The notes under the pieces: generated by a model
The model's input: the letters and a program-made list of their open reading frames with translations, nothing else
Databases searched by the model: none
What the model was told of the DNA's origin: nothing
Position numbers and translations under genes: made by a program
Origin: Methylobacterium sp. Leaf91
Lineage (GTDB): Bacteria; Pseudomonadota; Alphaproteobacteria; Rhizobiales; Beijerinckiaceae
DNA length: 64,000 nucleotides
Direction of reading: 5' to 3'
Assembly (NCBI RefSeq): GCF_001422815.1
Contig: NZ_LMMP01000001.1
Span: forward strand, 181,848 to 245,847
Shown here: positions 9,927 through 19,180 of the stretch, piece by piece
Layout: each line of letters begins with the position of its first letter
Position numbering within the stretch: position 1 is the first letter of the stretch

Positions 9927-10814
9927 ATGAGCGACCGCATCACTCTCAAGGCCGGAGACGGCACCGTGGCGGTGGTCGCGGCCTCCGGTGCCGAGCCCGT
10001 CTCCTGGCAGGTGGGTGGGCGGGAGTATCTCTGGAACGGAGATCCGGCGCATTGGAACCGGCATGCGCCCTGGCTCTTCCCGGTGGTCGGCGCCTCGTCC
10101 GGCGGCGTGGTCCGGGTGGATGGCACGGCCTATCCGATGGGCCAGCACGGCTTTGCCCGTGACCTGCCCTTCACGATCGTCTCGCAGAGCGACGACAGCG
10201 TCACGTTGCGCCTCATCGAGAGCGAGGCGACGCGCGCCCGCTACCCCTATCCGTTCCAACTCGACATCACCACGCGGGTCGGCCCGGCCCATCTCGATTT
10301 CGAGATCTGGATCGAGAATACCGGTGGGACGAACCTGCCCTACGCCCTGGGCTTCCATCCGGCCTTCCCCTGGCCCTTCGCCGACGGGGAGCGCAAGGCG
10401 GGTGGCGGCTACGCGGTGGAGTTCGAGCACCCCGAACGGGCGCTGGCGCCGGAGGTGGGGGATGGCGGCCTGCTCCTGCGCCAGGAGCGTCCGTTCCCCC
10501 TGGAAGGCCGCATCCTGCCCCTCGATCCCGACCTATTCGCCGAGGCCATCGTCCTGCGCGATGCGGCGAGCGCACGGATGCGCTTCACCGCTCCCGACGG
10601 CAGCGCCATCCGCATGGATGTCTCGGATTTCCCGCATCTCGCCATCTGGACGAAGCCCACGGCGCCGTTCCTGTCCCTGGAATGCTGGACCGGCCATGCC
10701 GATTGGGCCGGGTTCGACGGCGACCTGACCCGCCGGGATTCACAGCGCCTCATCGCCCCCGGCCAGCGCGTCCGCCACGGGGTCAGCCTTACCCTGGAAG
10801 GTCCCCGCTCATGA
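9927..10814 (+). CDS. Aldose 1-epimerase family protein (LacX-like)
   Basis: Cytoplasmic beta-sandwich protein, 295 aa, of the aldose 1-epimerase family. Family histidines are seen in GQHGFARDLPF and GFHPAFPWP, and the catalytic-type glutamate in FLSLECWTG. These enzymes interconvert anomers of hexoses or hexose phosphates; the exact sugar is not predictable. I chose the ATG at 9927 (MSDRITL), which begins at the first beta strand; the frame is open upstream to 9759 but that part has no family similarity. The stop overlaps the start of tenA in an ATGA, so the two genes are translationally coupled. Confidence 0.85.
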   Translation: MSDRITLKAGDGTVAVVAASGAEPVSWQVGGREYLWNGDPAHWNRHAPWLFPVVGASSGGVVRVDGTAYPMGQHGFARDLPFTIVSQSDDSVTLRLIESEATRARYPYPFQLDITTRVGPAHLDFEIWIENTGGTNLPYALGFHPAFPWPFADGERKAGGGYAVEFEHPERALAPEVGDGGLLLRQERPFPLEGRILPLDPDLFAEAIVLRDAASARMRFTAPDGSAIRMDVSDFPHLAIWTKPTAPFLSLECWTGHADWAGFDGDLTRRDSQRLIAPGQRVRHGVSLTLEGPRS

Positions 10815-11494
10815 TCCGCCCCGTCGACGAGAACGGCTTCTCGGCCGAAGCCTGGGCGCGCAACGAGACGGCCTACGAGGCCATCCGGACGATGCCGTTC
10901 AATGCGGAACTCGCCGCCGGCACCCTCGGCGAGGCCCGCTTTCGCCACTACATCCTGCAGGACGCGCATTACCTCATCGGTTTCGGCCGGGCGCTGGCCC
11001 TGGCGGCGGCGAAGTCGCCGGAGCCCGAGGGCATCGTGCAGTTCGCCAAGGCCGCCGAGACGGCGATCGTGGTCGAGCGCTCCCTCCATGGCGGCTTCTT
11101 CCGGGATTACGGCATCACGGCCGAGACCTTCGCGGCGACGCCGCTCTCGCCGGCCTGCGACCACTATGTCTCGTATCTCCTCGCCACGGCCTATGCCGAG
11201 CCCTACGAGGTCCTGCTCGGCGCCCTGCTCCCGTGCTTCTGGATCTATGCCGAGATCGGCACCGACATCCTGTCACGGGCAGGCACCGGCAATCCCTACG
11301 CTGCCTGGATCGACACCTACGCGGGCGAGGAATTCGCCACCGCCGTCGCCGAGATGATCGCGACCACCGATTCCGCGGCGCTCGGGGTCTCGCTCTCGCT
11401 GCGTGAGCGGATGCACCGCGCTTTCTCCCGCGCGACGCAGCTCGAATGGATGTTCTGGGACAGCGCTTACCGCGAGGCGGCCTGGCCAGTCTGA
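10811..11494 (+). CDS. tenA: TenA-family thiaminase II / aminopyrimidine aminohydrolase
   Basis: All-helical TenA protein, 227 aa. It is predicted to hydrolyse aminopyrimidine breakdown products in thiamin salvage. The nucleophile is probably Cys142 in LLPCFWIYAEIG, with the conserved Asp51 (LQDAHYL) in the pocket. The start overlaps the stop of the epimerase gene by four bases (ATGA). The 3' end overlaps the 3' end of the convergent amidotransferase gene by 28 bases, which leaves no room for a terminator between them. No other thiamin gene is nearby. Confidence 0.9.
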   Translation: MIRPVDENGFSAEAWARNETAYEAIRTMPFNAELAAGTLGEARFRHYILQDAHYLIGFGRALALAAAKSPEPEGIVQFAKAAETAIVVERSLHGGFFRDYGITAETFAATPLSPACDHYVSYLLATAYAEPYEVLLGALLPCFWIYAEIGTDILSRAGTGNPYAAWIDTYAGEEFATAVAEMIATTDSAALGVSLSLRERMHRAFSRATQLEWMFWDSAYREAAWPV

Positions 11495-12324
11495 CCGTCG
11501 GGACGCCCGACCCCGGAACAGGGCGGAGGAATTCGCACCGGCTTCGGCACTCCCGGCTTGACGATGCGGACGATGCCGTCGCGCAGGGAGAGCATGTGGC
11601 CGCGCTCCACATCGGTCCAGCACTCGTCGCGGGTGAGCGCCTTGGTGGCGATGACGGTCACCACGTCGTCGGTCCGCGTCTCCTGCGCGAAATCCACGTG
11701 CCAATCCTCGTCGATGAGGGTCGCGGTGCCGAACGGCGCGCAGCGGGTGAGGTAGCACAGGCGCTTGCCGCAGTGGGCATAGAGCGTCCGGCTATCGCTG
11801 AGCAGCATGTTGAACACGCCGAGCCCGTGCAGCTCGGCGCAGAGTTCAGCGACGGCATTGTCGAGCCGCGCCGGGCTCGGCAGGCTCGGATAGCGGGTTT
11901 GCAGCCGGTCGAGCATCCAGCAGAACGCGTATTCGCTATCGGTGGAGCCCACCGGCTTGAACCAGGTCAGCGGCCACTTCTTCACGCCCTTGAGCTGGCC
12001 GTTATGGGCGAAGGTCCAGCGCCGGCCCCAGAGCTCGCGGCTGAACGGATGGGTGTTCTCGAGCCCGACCCGCCCGCGATTGGCCTTGCGCACATGCGCG
12101 ATCACGATCCGGCTCTTGATCGCGTAGTCGCGCAGCAGCTTGGCGAGGACCGAACGCGCGCTCGGCTCGGGCTCGTGGAAGGCGCGCGCGCCCCGCCCCT
12201 CGTAGAAGGTGATGCCCCATCCATCGGCGTGAGGCCCGGTCTCCCCGCCGCGCCGGGCGAGGCCCGCGAAGGAGAAACGGATGTCGGTGGGCACGTTCGC
12301 GCTCATGCCGAGCAATTCGCACAT
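11467..12324 (-). CDS. Class II glutamine amidotransferase (YafJ-like)
   Basis: N-terminal nucleophile amidotransferase domain, 285 aa. The true start is the ATG at 12324 because the next residue is Cys2 (MCELLGM), the required N-terminal nucleophile after Met removal. The frame is open 33 codons further upstream, but that would bury the cysteine. Family features include HADGWGIT and the NTHPF and FAHNGQL segments of the glutamine pocket. It lacks a synthase domain, as is usual in the YafJ group, whose acceptor substrate is unknown. It overlaps tenA tail to tail. Confidence 0.9.
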   Translation of the reverse strand: MCELLGMSANVPTDIRFSFAGLARRGGETGPHADGWGITFYEGRGARAFHEPEPSARSVLAKLLRDYAIKSRIVIAHVRKANRGRVGLENTHPFSRELWGRRWTFAHNGQLKGVKKWPLTWFKPVGSTDSEYAFCWMLDRLQTRYPSLPSPARLDNAVAELCAELHGLGVFNMLLSDSRTLYAHCGKRLCYLTRCAPFGTATLIDEDWHVDFAQETRTDDVVTVIATKALTRDECWTDVERGHMLSLRDGIVRIVKPGVPKPVRIPPPCSGVGRPDGQTGQAASR

Positions 12325-12596
12325 GGAGGTTCGGGGACTTCGCGTGGGAGGAACGGGTGGGCTTGCGGAGGACGGAGTCCTTGGGGAGACCGCCAAGCTA
12401 CCCACTCTAGAGGATTTTCCCACCCGCGGGAGCCGGTAATCCTTCCGAAACGCTCCGCTTCACGCAAACAGCCTTCCTCGCGCAGAAAGCCTTGGTCGGC
12501 ACTGAAAAAGCGCACGACCTTCGGAGGCCATTTCCTCCTGGGATGTAAACGCCGCCGGACCCGCGCGGTCCGGCGGCGCAATGTCCGCCGTAAGGT

Positions 12597-15500
12597 TCAG
12601 AACCGATAGGTGAAGTTGCCCTTCACGGCATGGTCCTGCGCCCGCTCGCCCACCTGGCCCGTATAGGACACACCCAGCGTGGTGCCGCGCGCCACCCGCA
12701 CGTCGAGCCCGGCTTGTGCCACCAGGGCGTCCCGGCCGATCGGCGTGCCCATGGTGAGGAAGCTCGGCCCCGTGCCGAAGCTCAGGAGGGCTTTGGGCAC
12801 CACGTCGCCATAGGCCCGGCGATAGCCAACCAACCCGTTCAGCGAGACCGGCGCACCGGACCCGAGATCGAAGCTGGTCTGGCCGCGCAGGCCCAACGTC
12901 GAGGTCGCCACCTCGGTGCTCTGCGCCGCGCTCGTCAGCGCCGCCAGTCCACCCGTTTCGGTGAAGCGGTCGCGCCCGATCGACACGTAGGCCCCGCCCA
13001 GGAACGGCTCGATATAGGTCTGCTGGACCGGGGCCGGAGCCGCCCCGCCCTTGGCGACCAGGACGGGCTGGGCAGCGCCCAGGAAGAAGCGGTAACCCAG
13101 CTCACCGAAGCCTTGAACGGTCGAGCCGCCGTAGCGGGCCGTGTCGTTGTCGGAGAACCCGGCGAAGCTCACGACCCGGCTCATGCGGCTCGACTGGTCG
13201 GCATAGACCGCACCGAGGCGTAGCGCGAAGCCCCCCCGCTCGAAGCCGCCATAGACGCCGCCGAAGCCGCTTTCGATCGTGCCCGATGAGAGGCGCCCTG
13301 CGCTGTCGAGGCTGGTCGCGGTGTAGCCACCGGCCACGCCGAGGCGGAAGCCGGTCTCCAGACGGAGATCCGCACCGAGCACGAAGCCGGAGGTCTGGCG
13401 CGAGAGCCCGGCGGCGTTGCCGTCGCTACGGGCCTGGCCGAAGCTGCCGAAACCCTGTCCCCAGACCCCGAACACGCGCGGGTCGAGAACCCGCACGGGC
13501 ACGGGCGCCACAGGAGCGGACCGACCCGGCAGGTCGGCCGTGTAAGTGGCCGGCAGGCTGCCGTAATCGGCGACCTCCGCCGCGCCCCAGCGCAGGCGGT
13601 CGAGGATGGCCTCGCGGACGAAGAAGGCGGTCTCGAACTGGGCGCTCGCGGCACTGGCGTGGATGTCGCCGGTGAGCGCCCCGAAGGCGGCGCGCGCCTC
13701 GGGCGTGGTCAGTCCGACGGTGCGCCCGTAGAGGGCGGAGCCCGCGCCGCCCGCCTGGATGGCGTCGGCGACGCCGGCCTGATTGCGGGTCTGGGCGATG
13801 GTGGAGAAGGCGATGTCGTTGCGGGTCAGCGTCAGGTCGACCGCCCCCGCGCTGTAGCGGAGGGTCGGGGTGAGGAAGGCGAAGTTGGAGGTGACGCCGG
13901 CGAACTGCCCCGTGACGCCGCGGGCGGCGGTCAGGACGGTGTAGCTCGTGCGCGGGTCGTAGCGGCCCGCACCGGCCAGCACCTGGACGGTGCCGCCGTC
14001 GAGGGTGGCGGTGCCGGTCGCCGCGACGCGGTCGGACTGGCCGGCGGCGTTGGCTTCGACCTGCAAGGTGGAACCGCGCGCGAAGCTGGCATTGCCGGCC
14101 ACGTTGAGGGTGCCGATGGAATTGCCCGGCGCCACCGCCGCGCCGGACCGGGCCACGAGCCCGCCCACCGTGCCGGTGCCGCCGATGGCGGCGCCCTCGC
14201 CCACCGTCACCACGGAATGCGCGAGGCTGCCGTTCACGTCCAGACGCCCCTGCGCGACGCCCGTGAGGCCGCTGAACGTGCTGGTGCCGGTGAGGTTGAG
14301 AGTACCGGATCCGGCCTTGGTCAGGATGCCGGTGCCGGCGATGGAATTCGCCAGCGTTCCATCGTTGGACTGGTCGAGGATCAGGCTGGCATTGTCGGTG
14401 ATGGCACCCGAGCCGAGGCTGGCGGCGGAGGCGACGAGGGTGCCGCCCGCGATGGTGGTGCCGCCCGAATAGGTGTTCGTGCCGGTGAGGGTGAGCGTAC
14501 CGGTGCCGGCCTTCGTCAGGGAGCCGGTTCCGCCGATGTCGTTCCGCCAGGTGTCGCTGGCGTCGTACCCGCCCTTGGCGGCGTCCATCGTCACCGTGAC
14601 GGCGCCGTTGAAGGCGCCGTAGCCGTCCGCCGCCGCTACGAGATTCAGGCGGCCCCAGCCGTCATAGGTGTTGCCGTCGAGCAGCGGGTAGCCCGAGGAC
14701 AGGCCCGTCGTCGCCAGCACCTCCCGACGCTGGGCGTCGCTGAGATAGGGGAAGCGGGTGAGGAGCAGCACCTGCGCCTGGACCGGCACCTCGGCGGCCG
14801 TCAGGGGCGTGCTGGGTCCGGTCGGCTGGAAGCCGTAGGTCATCCGGGCGGTGTAATCCGCCTTGTTCTGCGCGGCGTTGCCGAAGGAATCGGCCGCTCC
14901 GGAGGCCGCGCCTGCGGCGAGGCACCCCGCCACGGTCCCCGCCCCGCAGCTCGCGGCCAGGTAGGATTGGGTCTGCTGGTAGGCCTGATACACGGCGTAG
15001 GCGCCGGCATTGGCCGGGTTGGTCCAGTCGATCCGGTTGCCGGCCGCGTCGTAGAGGGCGGCGTAGATGTTGGTGGCGGCGATCGCCGTCGACTGCATGC
15101 GGCCGCCCATCACGTCGAGGGGCGAGTGCATGCCGGTCAGGATGCGGTTGTTACCGAGCTCGGAGGCACGGGTCAGGAGTTCCTGCATCCGCTGCGGGAC
15201 GAGGAAGCCGACACCGAGGCTCTGCAGATAGCCGGAATTGGTGTGGCCGCTCGGATAGCCACCATCCGCGTAGGCATTCGTGGTGTTGGTGCGGGGGTTG
15301 AGCAGCGTCGGCACGTCGACCGCCGTGCTGACGCGGAACGGACGGGGCGAGGTCCCGATTCCCGGAACATACTCGCCGACCCCGAACGTCGTCGGGTTGA
15401 AGGCGCCGGTGGGGCCGAAGGAGCCGACATTGGGAGCCGTCAGCGGTCGTCCGCCATTGGCATCGATCATCTCCTGGGTGACGGTGAAGCCCTTCACCCA

Positions 15501-16229
15501 GCGCTCGGTCGTTCCGTAGACCGCCGGAACGGGGAAATTGGAGAGGTAGCCGGGCACGACGAAGTTCGCCGTGTCCGCGGTGGTCAGGCCCGCCTTGTTC
15601 GTGATGGCGTTGTAATCGTTGAAGCGGGGCGCCAGGGGGTCGATGGCCGGATTGGGGCCCTGGTAGCGCCCGAAGACCCGCTTCGACGGTTCCGTCGAAG
15701 CATTGGCCCGGACCGTGTTGTCGATGAAGCTGACCGCCGCCGCGAGAGGTGTCGCCGTCCCGTCGCCGAAGCTCGTCGCGCCTCCGCTCGCGCTCGCGCC
15801 GGTGCTGAGGTTGGCCGCGTAGTCGGCCAGCGTCGTCGTCGCATAGGTGGTCGGCGTGAGGCTCGTCGGCCGGGTGCCGGTGAACGAGGCCCCGGCCCCG
15901 GTGAGGTAGGCGGAGGTGAGGGGGCCGAGCCCGTTCAGGATGCTGTAGGCCTGTACGGTGCGGTCGTCATGGATCGCCGCCAGGGTCTGGTCCGCATTCC
16001 GGGCCTGCGTCATCCCGACCACCGTCTGGTAGTTCTGGATCATGACGGCGGGATTGGACGTCATCAGGCCGATGTAACTGTCGAGGACGCGCGGAATGAC
16101 CGTCCCGGGGACGACCGAGGTGCTGTTCGTGAAGCTGATGCCCGGCGAGGTCGGAATCTGCTGCGCCTGCGCACCGACCGGCAGGAGGCACGTCGCGGCA
16201 AGCAGGGCGGTCTTGAGAGGTGTGGACAC
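12597..16229 (-). CDS. PAP2-type acid phosphatase fused to autotransporter beta-barrel
   Basis: Predicted 1210-aa exported protein. Residues 1-22 form a signal peptide ending in AQA. Residues of about 245-375 carry the PAP2/class A acid phosphatase signature: PSGH at 326-329, then Arg362, His368 and Asp372 with the standard R-x5-H-x3-D spacing; a K...RP element lies near 246-262. A passenger-associated repeat (GTGSLTKAGTGTLTLTG) follows, then a C-terminal barrel of about 300 residues ending in YRF, the usual outer-membrane signal. I chose a GTG start at 16229: GAGG lies seven bases upstream and the signal peptide begins there. An ATG at 16337 would add 36 basic residues. The phosphatase should be displayed on the cell surface. 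Confidence 0.85.
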   Translation of the reverse strand: MSTPLKTALLAATCLLPVGAQAQQIPTSPGISFTNSTSVVPGTVIPRVLDSYIGLMTSNPAVMIQNYQTVVGMTQARNADQTLAAIHDDRTVQAYSILNGLGPLTSAYLTGAGASFTGTRPTSLTPTTYATTTLADYAANLSTGASASGGATSFGDGTATPLAAAVSFIDNTVRANASTEPSKRVFGRYQGPNPAIDPLAPRFNDYNAITNKAGLTTADTANFVVPGYLSNFPVPAVYGTTERWVKGFTVTQEMIDANGGRPLTAPNVGSFGPTGAFNPTTFGVGEYVPGIGTSPRPFRVSTAVDVPTLLNPRTNTTNAYADGGYPSGHTNSGYLQSLGVGFLVPQRMQELLTRASELGNNRILTGMHSPLDVMGGRMQSTAIAATNIYAALYDAAGNRIDWTNPANAGAYAVYQAYQQTQSYLAASCGAGTVAGCLAAGAASGAADSFGNAAQNKADYTARMTYGFQPTGPSTPLTAAEVPVQAQVLLLTRFPYLSDAQRREVLATTGLSSGYPLLDGNTYDGWGRLNLVAAADGYGAFNGAVTVTMDAAKGGYDASDTWRNDIGGTGSLTKAGTGTLTLTGTNTYSGGTTIAGGTLVASAASLGSGAITDNASLILDQSNDGTLANSIAGTGILTKAGSGTLNLTGTSTFSGLTGVAQGRLDVNGSLAHSVVTVGEGAAIGGTGTVGGLVARSGAAVAPGNSIGTLNVAGNASFARGSTLQVEANAAGQSDRVAATGTATLDGGTVQVLAGAGRYDPRTSYTVLTAARGVTGQFAGVTSNFAFLTPTLRYSAGAVDLTLTRNDIAFSTIAQTRNQAGVADAIQAGGAGSALYGRTVGLTTPEARAAFGALTGDIHASAASAQFETAFFVREAILDRLRWGAAEVADYGSLPATYTADLPGRSAPVAPVPVRVLDPRVFGVWGQGFGSFGQARSDGNAAGLSRQTSGFVLGADLRLETGFRLGVAGGYTATSLDSAGRLSSGTIESGFGGVYGGFERGGFALRLGAVYADQSSRMSRVVSFAGFSDNDTARYGGSTVQGFGELGYRFFLGAAQPVLVAKGGAAPAPVQQTYIEPFLGGAYVSIGRDRFTETGGLAALTSAAQSTEVATSTLGLRGQTSFDLGSGAPVSLNGLVGYRRAYGDVVPKALLSFGTGPSFLTMGTPIGRDALVAQAGLDVRVARGTTLGVSYTGQVGERAQDHAVKGNFTYRF

Positions 16230-16519
16230 GGAAGCCTCGCACGAAAAAAAGGCAGCAGCCTGTTGGCGGCGCGGTGCTAGCTTGGCCGTAAGACGATGCC
16301 GTGACGAAAATCGCCTGGCGCGAACACGGCAGGGCATTCGTGGCGCGCGTGTAGCGCCGGATGGCCGCTCCCGGCGCGATGGACGAAGGCTGAAGAACGG
16401 CGCCGGGAGAATGGCGGCATGGCCCGCCGAGGTGCGCCCCAGCGCTTTCGCCGCCGGGCCCGATCCTCTAAGCCGCTCAGCGAGCCTCGGTTTCCCGGGG
16501 CGATTTGCACAGAGTGCCG

Positions 16520-19072
16520 ATGGACCGGGATCCGATCGCCTTCACCTGGCGGACCGCGCGGAGCGAGCATGTCGCCGCGGTCGGGCTCGCGCTCGGTCTC
16601 GGGGGGCCCCTCGCGTTTCTCGCGCTGCTGTGCATGCGCGACCTCGTGGGCGTCCAGGTCCACGATACCGAAACGGCGGGCCGGTTCCTGCGAATCACCG
16701 CGACGCTGCCGTGGCGGACGGGCGACGCGGAGCCGTTCGTCGCCTTTGCCGGCTGGGCCCTGCCCACGGCCGACCTCGTGCGCGTGGCCTTCCTCGGCCT
16801 GGCGGCGGCGGCCCTGGCCTCGGCCGGCCTCGGCTGGGCGGTGGCGCGCCTCTGCTTCCAGGCGCAGGCGCGCACGGTGGCGGCCCTGCATGGTCGGGTC
16901 ACCGAGGCGATCCTGCGCGCTCCGCCGAGCGCCCGCGACGAGGCCCGCGCCCTGGCGCAGATCCTGGCCGACATGCTGGGCCGCCTCGACACCCTGTTCG
17001 GACTGGCGGTCCTAGTGCCGGCGCTGGCGATCGGCAGCGGGATCCTCGCCCTGATTCTCGCCGCCCTGGCCGCCCCGCGCCTGATGCCCACCGTGGCCGT
17101 CGGCCTCCTGGCATCCGGGCTCGCCCGCGCCCTGATCCAGCGGCGCGTGCACGATCGCGCGGCTTTGCGTCTGCGGGCCGGGGGCGCGGCGGGGCGGGCC
17201 CTCGCCGATCTCATCCGGCGGATGCCGGCGGTACGCGCTCACGGCGCGGCGGCCTTCGAGCGCAGCCGCCTCGCCGCCAAGGGGGCCAGCACCCGCGACG
17301 CGCTGGCGGCATCGGAATCGCGCCTCGCCTATGCGCGCGCGCCGTCCACGGCGCTCGTCATCTTGCTGCCTGCCATCGTCGTGGCGCTGGCGCTCTGGCG
17401 CGGGCACGACGGCACGACGGTACCGGTGGAGCCCGGTGCCCTGGTGGCGGCCGGCGGCGGCTTCGCCCTCGCCGTTCTGGCCCTGGCGGTCACCCTGCGC
17501 CTGCGCTCGATCCATGAGGCCGTGGCGCCGGTCTTCCGCGATCTGGCGGCGACGCTCGTGTCCCTCGAAGGGCGCGGCGGCAACAGGCCCGGCGCCTTCG
17601 CCACTCTGCCGAAGGGCGGGGAACTCGCCGCGTCCGGCGTCGGCGTCTACGATCCCGCCAGCGGCGAACGCCTCGCCGGCGTCGACGTCACCGTGGCGAT
17701 GCCCTCCCACCTCGCCATCGTGGGCGAGCGCGGCAGCGGCGCGCGGGCGCTGGCCGCCCTGCTGGCCGGGCAGCTTGAACCCACCGCGGGCGCAGTGACC
17801 TATGACGGAATCGACCTGCGCAGCCTCGACCCGGCCGAGCGCGCCAGCCACATCGCGCTGGCCGGCGCCGAGGCGATCCTGATCGAGGGCACGCTGGAGC
17901 AGAACATCCTCTACGGCGCGGCTCGGCAGGAAAAGCCGTCGGAGGCGGACCTCATCGAGGTGCTGCACCTGACCGGGCTCGACACCTTCGTCTATGCGCG
18001 CGGCCTCGAGGGAACGGTGGACCCGAACGCCGAACCCGGCATCGCCGATTCCATCGTCTCCGCCCGCCACGCCGTGCGCGAGGCCCTGGCGGAGGACAAG
18101 GCGGCGCGGCTGGTGGAGCCGTTCGATCCCGCCCGCTACAACCATCAGGCGACGGTGGGCGAGAACATCCTGTTCGGCGAGGCCGTGGGACCGGCCTTCT
18201 CCGGCAGCCATATCGCGGCCCATCCCTACCTGCGCGCCGTGCTCGAGGCCGAGGACCTGACCCGGCCCTTCACCGAGATCGGGCTGCAGGTGGCGCGCAG
18301 CACCATCGAGATCTTCGCGGACCTTCCGGACGACCACCCGCTCTTCGACGCGTTCTCGCTGTTTCCCGCGGCCGAGCGCGGATTCTTCGAGGATCTCGTC
18401 AGCCGTCAGCCGGAGGCGAAGGGCTGGCGCCGGGGCCCGGCGGGCCAGCGCGACCGCAAGCGCCTGATCGGATTGGCGCTTCGCTACAGCGAGACCCGGC
18501 ACCGGTTCGGCCTCATCGACGCCGCCTTCGAGGACCGGATCGTCGCCGCACGCCACTCCTTCGCGCGGCTTCTGCCTCAGAACCTGCGCTCGGCGGTGGA
18601 ATTCTACGATCCCGACCGGCTGAACCCGGCCGCCAGCCTGGAGGAGAACCTCCTCTTCGGCCGCATCAACGGCGAGGAGGCCGGGGCGGAGCCGCGCGTG
18701 CGAGCCCTGGTGCGCCGGGTCCTCGTGCAGCAGGGCCTCGAATCAACCGTCTACCGGCTCGGCCTCGCCAGCCGCGTGGAGCCGGGCATGGGCGGCGGCG
18801 GGGCGAGCCTCGGGGAGAACGCCATCGGCTCGCGCGAGCGCATCGGCATCGACCTCGCCCGCTGCCTCGTGCGCAAACCGGACATCGTGGTCGTCGCCAT
18901 CGCGCTGGACGACGGCAAGGCCGCCGAGATCAGGACGCGCCTCGCCAGCCTGCGCGCGGCGCGAGCCGGCCGCGGCCTCATCGTCTGCCTGCCGAGTACC
19001 GATACGCTCGACGCGAACGATCCCTTCGGCGCGGTGCTGCATGTGGAGCGCAACACGGTGATCGCCGCCTGA
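16520..19072 (+). CDS. Degenerate ABC exporter-like protein with three Q-loop-like modules
   Basis: 850 aa. Residues about 20-330 contain several membrane helices, and the rest resembles an ABC exporter ATPase domain that has lost its catalytic motifs. The Walker A position reads GERGSGARAL (402-411), lacking the GK[ST] residues. The signature region reads AIGSRERIGIDLAR, and the Walker B region VVVAIALDD lacks the glutamate. The segment that normally follows the Q loop (ENILYG) occurs three times: near 460 (QNILYG), 548 (ENILFG) and 709 (ENLLFG). ATP hydrolysis is therefore unlikely. I chose the ATG at 16520; an in-frame TTG lies 15 bases earlier. No partner gene is adjacent. Confidence 0.72.
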   Translation: MDRDPIAFTWRTARSEHVAAVGLALGLGGPLAFLALLCMRDLVGVQVHDTETAGRFLRITATLPWRTGDAEPFVAFAGWALPTADLVRVAFLGLAAAALASAGLGWAVARLCFQAQARTVAALHGRVTEAILRAPPSARDEARALAQILADMLGRLDTLFGLAVLVPALAIGSGILALILAALAAPRLMPTVAVGLLASGLARALIQRRVHDRAALRLRAGGAAGRALADLIRRMPAVRAHGAAAFERSRLAAKGASTRDALAASESRLAYARAPSTALVILLPAIVVALALWRGHDGTTVPVEPGALVAAGGGFALAVLALAVTLRLRSIHEAVAPVFRDLAATLVSLEGRGGNRPGAFATLPKGGELAASGVGVYDPASGERLAGVDVTVAMPSHLAIVGERGSGARALAALLAGQLEPTAGAVTYDGIDLRSLDPAERASHIALAGAEAILIEGTLEQNILYGAARQEKPSEADLIEVLHLTGLDTFVYARGLEGTVDPNAEPGIADSIVSARHAVREALAEDKAARLVEPFDPARYNHQATVGENILFGEAVGPAFSGSHIAAHPYLRAVLEAEDLTRPFTEIGLQVARSTIEIFADLPDDHPLFDAFSLFPAAERGFFEDLVSRQPEAKGWRRGPAGQRDRKRLIGLALRYSETRHRFGLIDAAFEDRIVAARHSFARLLPQNLRSAVEFYDPDRLNPAASLEENLLFGRINGEEAGAEPRVRALVRRVLVQQGLESTVYRLGLASRVEPGMGGGGASLGENAIGSRERIGIDLARCLVRKPDIVVVAIALDDGKAAEIRTRLASLRAARAGRGLIVCLPSTDTLDANDPFGAVLHVERNTVIAA

Positions 19073-19180
19073 CGGGGCCGTGACACGCCCCTCCTCGTCG
19101 CCGGTGGCCGGTCCGACATTGCCGGCCGCTGTCCCCTCCGGTCCGCTTCGCCACCCCGCTGCCGCTGAACGGCGGCGAGG

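Noticed and set aside
13659..16280. 873-codon plus-strand open frame opposite the autotransporter gene
   Set aside because: It is a Gly/Ala/Arg-rich shadow frame without motifs; the minus-strand product has a signal peptide, phosphatase motifs and a barrel end.
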